NCBI GenBank assembly: GCA_018818145.1
Contig: JAHIST010000053.1
Coordinates: 1-9,000, forward strand
Direction: 5' to 3'
Origin: Patescibacteria group bacterium
GTDB taxonomy: Bacteria; Patescibacteriota; Minisyncoccia; Portnoybacterales; GWB1-42-6
Length of the DNA stretch: 9,000 bases
Both the position numbers and the translations under genes were made by a program. Below the pieces are notes generated by a model, which saw nothing but the letters and a program-made list of their open reading frames with translations, had not been told where the DNA came from and did no database searches. Shown here piece after piece: positions 5,611 through 9,000 of this stretch; within the stretch, counting starts at the first letter, position 1, and each line of letters begins with the position of its first letter.

Positions 5611-7023
5611 TTAAGAAAAAAGTATCTTTAAGCCGGCTCGACCCTTTTTTATAAGCTCATTCAACGAACGAACCTGCACTAATTGCCTTAAGATATAGCC
5701 GGGACGCAAATAGAATTTTTTATAAAAACGAGTCAGCAGGTTTTGCAGATCTTGTTCCGATAAAATTTTCGTCCAATGAGGAGTTTTAAAATCTCGGGTA
5801 GGATGTTTGGCAAATTCTAGCCAGTAATCATTTTTTATTTCGCCGCCAGCTAAAGCGTCTAGATATATTTTCGTTGCCGGAAAAGGCGTCAGCGTCGTTA
5901 CCTGGACAAAATCTGGATTTAGTTTTTTAGCGAATTTAATGGAGTCTAAAATATCTTCTTGGGTTTCCTCTGGCGCGCCGATCATAAAATAAGCAAAAGT
6001 GGAGATGCCTATTTTTTGGGTTAGTCGGAAAACGGCCAGAGTCTGGTCCAAATGGATGCCTTTATTTAAGACTTTTAAGATTTTTTCGGTGCCGGCTTCC
6101 ACGCCGTAGTGAATGCGTTCGCACCCGGCCGCTTTCAATTTTTTTAAAACCTCTTCGTCTACTGTGTTGACCCGCGCCCGAATGTCCCAGGTGAATTTTA
6201 GGCCACGTTTTTGGATTTCGTCGCAAATTTCAAGCACCCGCTGGCGGTCAACAGTGAAGGTGTCGTCATAAATAAAGATTTCGGCGATGCCCATTTCAAC
6301 GCAGAGTGCCATTTCGTCCACCACATTTTTAGCTGAACGGGCGCGAAAAAATCTGCCCATGGTGGGTCGGTCGCAGAAGGTGCACTGATACGGACAGCCT
6401 CGGGAGGTGAACATGGTGGTGTGCGGCATTTTTTTTGCCAAGAGATTGGAATATTTTTTATAAGGGACAAGATGTCTAGCCGGAAAGGGCAGGTCATCCA
6501 GTTTTTTGATGAAGTCCTGGATGCCGGTGTTAATGAATTGACCGTTATGTTTGAAGGCCAAATTTTTTATTGCTTTTAATTTTTCCGGCTGGTTAATATT
6601 GGCGAGCAAGCCGGCAAAGGCCATTTCACCTTCGCCCAGAATCGCAAAATCAACGCCAGGCAAGTCCAGAGTTTCTTTCGGATAGATATGAGCGTGCGGG
6701 CCGCCCAGGACAATCTTGATCTCTGGGGATGCCTTTTTAACGATTTTTATAACTTCCAGCACATCAAAAATAGTGAAGGTCATAATAGTCATACCCACCA
6801 CCGTCGGCATGAATTCTTTAATTTGTCTTTTCAGCTGTTGGTAGTTTAGTTTTTCGACTTGCGCGTCAATGACCTTAAGTTCTAATCCTGACTGTTTTTC
6901 CAAATATCCAGCCAAATATAAAAGACCGAGCGGAGGATCACACCCGCGCTCTTTTTTTACTAATTCAGGATTACAGCTTAAAATTTCGTTGGAATCGGGA
7001 GGATTAATTAATAAGACTCTCAT
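5611..7023 (-). CDS. B12-binding-domain radical SAM enzyme, copy A (BchE-like architecture)
   Basis: 470 residues. The B12-binding domain spans about 1-145: RVLLINPPD at 2-10, VIDAQVEKL at 51-59, GGPHAHIYP at 107-115 and ILGEGE at 128-133. The radical SAM motif is C210-x3-C214-x2-C217 within TSRGCPYQCTFC. It is followed by IYDDTFTVDRQRVLEIC near 251-267 and a GVEAGTE stretch at 307-313 typical of the SAM-binding barrel. The C-terminal region contains FYLRPGYI, shared with copy B at 2770-4206. The family includes cobalamin-dependent C- and P-methylases and the ring-forming BchE; substrate and reaction are not determinable here. No DxHxxG is present, so cobalamin would bind without a protein histidine ligand of that type. 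The ATG is 16 bp after the glycosyltransferase stop, with no evident Shine-Dalgarno motif. A methyltransferase follows 4 bp downstream. Confidence 0.9.
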   Translation of the reverse strand: MRVLLINPPDSNEILSCNPELVKKERGCDPPLGLLYLAGYLEKQSGLELKVIDAQVEKLNYQQLKRQIKEFMPTVVGMTIMTFTIFDVLEVIKIVKKASPEIKIVLGGPHAHIYPKETLDLPGVDFAILGEGEMAFAGLLANINQPEKLKAIKNLAFKHNGQFINTGIQDFIKKLDDLPFPARHLVPYKKYSNLLAKKMPHTTMFTSRGCPYQCTFCDRPTMGRFFRARSAKNVVDEMALCVEMGIAEIFIYDDTFTVDRQRVLEICDEIQKRGLKFTWDIRARVNTVDEEVLKKLKAAGCERIHYGVEAGTEKILKVLNKGIHLDQTLAVFRLTQKIGISTFAYFMIGAPEETQEDILDSIKFAKKLNPDFVQVTTLTPFPATKIYLDALAGGEIKNDYWLEFAKHPTRDFKTPHWTKILSEQDLQNLLTRFYKKFYLRPGYILRQLVQVRSLNELIKKGRAGLKILFS

Positions 7024-7039
7024 AGTCTGTTGGTTTGTT

Positions 7040-7921
7040 TTATTTAGGCCGCTGAACGATCAAGGTGGCTAACAGTCCGAAAAATAAAGTTTGCAAAGAG
7101 GCCACAAAGAGAAGCGTTACGGAAGTGTCCATAATTTTAGGCATAAATATTGTAGAGTAGGCGGCCATTGCGATGGCGGCGAAAAACAAGAGTAGACTAA
7201 TTGGTGTGAACACTTTCAACGGGCGGAAAAAGAGGGCAATTTTTAAAATTAAATTAATAAAATTATAAAAATCCCTGATGGGTCGAATGCCAGACTTGCC
7301 TTGGCGCGGATGGTAATCTATGGGCAAAAATTTTACCGTGTAGCCATGAGACAAAAAGGCGGTTAGCGAAGTGGCGGTGAAAGAAAATCTTTCAGGGTAG
7401 AGATGCCAAAATTCCATGGCCGCTTTTTTACTAAAAACGCGCAAACCGCAGTTCGCGTCTTCAATTTTTTGGTGCGTAATATAGCTAATTAGCTTTTTTA
7501 AAAATAATTTACCCAATTTTTGTAGATAAAACCAGCGGGCGTCATGATTTTTACCGGTGCGCCAGCCGCTGATCATATCATAGTCGCCAGCGTAAGTTAA
7601 GAATTCCGGGATAGGTGAAATCGGATAGGTGCCGTCAGCGTCAATGATTAAAATCCAGTCATAATAGGCCTCTTTAATGCCGGCTTTTAGGCTGGCGCTG
7701 TAGCCGTAGTTTTCAGCGTGCTTTAAAATTTTAATGCCGTTAATTTCTTCCAGGATTTCTTGGCTTTTATCTTTTGAGCCGTCGTTAACCGCGATAATTT
7801 CCCAGCTAATTTCTGATTGGCTAAGGCAGGCCTTAAGATCTTCAATGACTTTTTTCACGATCAGCTCCTCATTGTAAACAGGCACAACGGCCGTCAGGCC
7901 GGCTATTTTATATTTAGACAT
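7040..7921 (-). CDS. Family 2 glycosyltransferase with two C-terminal membrane helices (polyprenyl-phosphate sugar synthase-like)
   Basis: 293 residues from the ATG at 7921. AVVPVYNEE at 11-19 and AVNDGSKDKS at 44-53 are the nucleotide-binding motifs. DAD at 94-96 is the DxD metal/nucleotide-sugar motif, and ANCGLRVFSK at 156-165 matches the acceptor-side C-G-x-R motif of GtrB/DPM1-like enzymes. Two hydrophobic stretches at about 238-258 and 266-288 would anchor it in the membrane. The closest described relatives transfer a hexose from UDP- or GDP-sugar to undecaprenyl or dolichyl phosphate. That would supply a donor for membrane enzymes such as the one at the left edge of the window (inference). 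The ATG follows the nitroreductase TGA by 2 bp. An in-frame TTG two codons earlier (7927) would overlap that stop and is less likely. Confidence 0.9.
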   Translation of the reverse strand: MSKYKIAGLTAVVPVYNEELIVKKVIEDLKACLSQSEISWEIIAVNDGSKDKSQEILEEINGIKILKHAENYGYSASLKAGIKEAYYDWILIIDADGTYPISPIPEFLTYAGDYDMISGWRTGKNHDARWFYLQKLGKLFLKKLISYITHQKIEDANCGLRVFSKKAAMEFWHLYPERFSFTATSLTAFLSHGYTVKFLPIDYHPRQGKSGIRPIRDFYNFINLILKIALFFRPLKVFTPISLLLFFAAIAMAAYSTIFMPKIMDTSVTLLFVASLQTLFFGLLATLIVQRPK

Positions 7922-7923
7922 AA

Positions 7924-8577
7924 TCAATTTTTAAATTTCTTTACGAATTTTTTGTCAATATATTTATTCAAAAACCCTTTTTTAATTGCCAGCGGGGCCA
8001 GATAATAAATTTTCATTAAGATTTTTTTAATCCAAAGAATGGGTTGGTTATTTTTTTCGTTAACTCGGCCATTATAACGGTTATGACTTATCATTTGTTC
8101 GACCTGATACTTGCGCGGCATATCAACAGAGATTTTTTCTTTATGGCCCAAAAGCAGGTAGGCAATTGGGTCCATATGTTTCGGGATAGAAAAAATCTGG
8201 CGAACTCGATTTTTAGGTGGTAGATGACAAATCCAGCAGGCTCCAAGATTATGATAGGTTGCGCCCAGCAGTAAATTTTCAATGGCTGCAGCGGCGCTTT
8301 GAATATGGTCTTGGTATTCAGTATTTTTTGTCCGATTATCGTACAAAATTAAAATTCCAGCCGGAGCATTTTTTATAACAACGGAGCCGCCTTCGTCAAC
8401 AAGCCAATTTTTTATTTTTTCATCGTCAACAACTATAAAATGCCAGCCCTGGATATTGCATGCCGAAGGAGCGTGTGTGGCAAGCTCAACCAGTTTAACA
8501 ATTAATTCTTTGTCAACCGGTTGGCTGGTAAAGTTTCTCACGCTTCGCCTATTTTTTATTATTTCAAGAAAGTCCAT
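7924..8577 (-). CDS. Nitroreductase-family flavoprotein with a basic C-terminal tail
   Basis: 217 residues. NRRSVRNF at 9-16 is the FMN-phosphate-binding arginine cluster of the nitroreductase fold, and APSACNIQGWHFIVV at 36-50 is the conserved flavin-contact segment. GACWICHLP at 112-120 and AYLLLGHKE at 139-147 are the late family motifs. Typical relatives are dimeric, cytoplasmic, FMN-dependent NAD(P)H oxidoreductases acting on nitro groups, quinones, enones or dehalogenation substrates. The family core ends near 170. About 45 further residues are strongly basic with hydrophobic stretches (WIKKILMKIYYLAPLAIKKGF, given here as positions 182-202), suggesting an amphipathic membrane-contact tail. 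Its place between the priming sugar transferase and GT2 (2-bp gaps on both sides) suggests it reduces an intermediate in the glycan or lipid pathway. The start is supported by a Shine-Dalgarno-like site. Confidence 0.88.
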   Translation of the reverse strand: MDFLEIIKNRRSVRNFTSQPVDKELIVKLVELATHAPSACNIQGWHFIVVDDEKIKNWLVDEGGSVVIKNAPAGILILYDNRTKNTEYQDHIQSAAAAIENLLLGATYHNLGACWICHLPPKNRVRQIFSIPKHMDPIAYLLLGHKEKISVDMPRKYQVEQMISHNRYNGRVNEKNNQPILWIKKILMKIYYLAPLAIKKGFLNKYIDKKFVKKFKN

Positions 8578-8579
8578 GA

Positions 8580-9000
8580 TTATCTTCCGGCAGCGCTTAA
8601 AATTATTTTAATAGTTTTTAAAATAATTACCAAATCCAGAATAAATGAACTGTTTTTCGTATAATATAGGTCATATTGCAGTTTTTGCAGATTATCTTCA
8701 ATGGAAGAACTATAGGGATATTTTATTTGTGCCCAGCCGGTCAGGCCCGGCTTAATCGTGTGGCGGATTTGATAAAAAGGAATTTTGGCAAGCAGCTCGT
8801 TGGAAAAAGCGAATTCCGGCCGTTCCGGTCGCGGGCCCACGAAGGACATATCATTTTTTAAAACATTCCAAAGCTGCGGCAGTTCATCCAGTCTGGTTTT
8901 TCTTAAAAATTTGCCGACCCGGGTAACTCTCTTGTCTTCTTTTTGCGACCACTGGGCGCCGTTTTTTTCAGCGTCAGCCACCATTGTTCGGAATTTAACA
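8580..9000 (-). CDS. C-terminal part of a bacterial sugar transferase (polyprenyl-phosphate sugar-1-phosphate transferase); 5' end off the window
   Basis: 139 residues plus TAA are visible, and the frame is open to the right edge; an in-frame ATG at 8984 is internal to the family's conserved KFRTM..DAE stretch. Further family motifs are RVTRVGKFLRKTRLDELPQ (start near visible residue 24), DMSFVGPRPERPEF and KPGLTGWAQI. These are the signatures of Bac_transf enzymes such as WcaJ, WbaP and PglC, which move a sugar-1-phosphate from a nucleotide sugar to undecaprenyl phosphate and so start glycan assembly. The ending YPYSSSIEDNLQKLQYDLYY, then a hydrophobic segment, resembles the EpsB_2-like sugar transferases associated with PEP-CTERM/exosortase exopolysaccharide loci (from memory of that family). 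Whether an N-terminal membrane domain exists cannot be seen. It is the first visible gene of the leftward cluster. Confidence 0.93.
   Translation of the reverse strand, partial: VKFRTMVADAEKNGAQWSQKEDKRVTRVGKFLRKTRLDELPQLWNVLKNDMSFVGPRPERPEFAFSNELLAKIPFYQIRHTIKPGLTGWAQIKYPYSSSIEDNLQKLQYDLYYTKNSSFILDLVIILKTIKIILSAAGR
8583..8588 (-). promoter_or_regulatory. Shine-Dalgarno-like site of the nitroreductase gene
   Basis: The minus strand reads GGAAGA five bases before the ATG at 8577. This is the clearest ribosome-binding-site match among the starts in this window and falls inside the last codons of the sugar transferase gene. It supports the ATG start for the nitroreductase. Most other genes in the cluster have no such match. 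Confidence 0.5.

Noticed and set aside
6429..6436. Run of eight T (A8 in the coding strand) as a possible slippage or frameshift site
   Set aside because: The reading frame is intact on both sides and continues into the conserved Cys motif. AT-rich Lys-Lys codons explain the run.
6198..6497. Alternative minus-strand frame inside the B12-radical SAM gene (copy A)
   Set aside because: The main frame carries the Cys motif and conserved domains across this interval; the alternative translation is motif-free. Frames at 2826-3104 and 8091-8282 were rejected for the same reason.
7922..7927. In-frame TTG start two codons upstream of the GT2 ATG
   Set aside because: It would overlap the nitroreductase stop codon, and a normal ATG lies 2 bp beyond that stop, followed at once by the GT2 motif region.
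1..9000. tRNA, rRNA, CRISPR array, insertion sequence or phage genes
   Set aside because: No cloverleaf, conserved rRNA segment, regularly spaced repeat, transposase or terminal inverted repeat was recognised on reading both strands. A small or divergent RNA gene could be missed without a covariance-model search.

Overview
The window is a densely packed, AT-rich bacterial locus. It is dominated by a long leftward (minus-strand) gene cluster for building and modifying a surface glycan or glycolipid. Nine minus-strand genes run from the right edge to position 763. One plus-strand gene enters from the left edge and converges on them. Gaps inside the cluster are very short: 2, 2, 16, 4 and 9 bp, a 4-base ATGA overlap, then 20 and 46 bp. 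At least the first eight genes are therefore probably one transcript.

Reading the cluster in its direction of transcription (right to left), it starts with the C-terminal part of a polyprenyl-phosphate sugar-phosphate transferase (8580-9000). Next come a nitroreductase-fold flavoprotein (7924-8577) and a family 2 glycosyltransferase with two C-terminal membrane helices (7040-7921). A five-gene block of SAM-using enzymes follows: B12-binding radical SAM protein (5611-7023), class I methyltransferase (4845-5606), second class I methyltransferase (4203-4835), second B12-binding radical SAM protein (2770-4206), and a radical SAM protein with a SPASM-like Cys-rich C-terminus (1733-2749). After a 46-bp gap that may carry its own promoter comes a multipass protein of the LPG-synthase-TM/UPF0104 family (763-1686). 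The converging plus-strand gene (1-674) is the C-terminal part of a multipass membrane protein resembling family 39-like glycosyltransferases.

Working model (inference): the sugar transferase primes a polyprenyl-phosphate carrier. The GT2 makes a polyprenyl-phosphate-linked sugar or extends the glycan. The five SAM-dependent enzymes methylate or otherwise remodel the glycan, lipid or a precursor. The integral membrane proteins act on the lipid-linked products at the membrane. No substrate can be read from sequence alone. The block of three radical SAM enzymes plus two methyltransferases is the most promising candidate for an undescribed modification pathway.

Organism: TGA is used as a stop, including in the ATGA overlap at 4203-4206, which argues against lineages that recode TGA. 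Low-GC, lysine-rich coding, few Shine-Dalgarno motifs and an abundance of B12-binding radical SAM genes would fit an uncultivated anaerobic lineage such as a Patescibacteria/CPR or Omnitrophica-like genome. That placement is a low-confidence inference. I saw no tRNA, rRNA, CRISPR array, insertion sequence or phage gene. No stretch over 300 bases lacks a gene.
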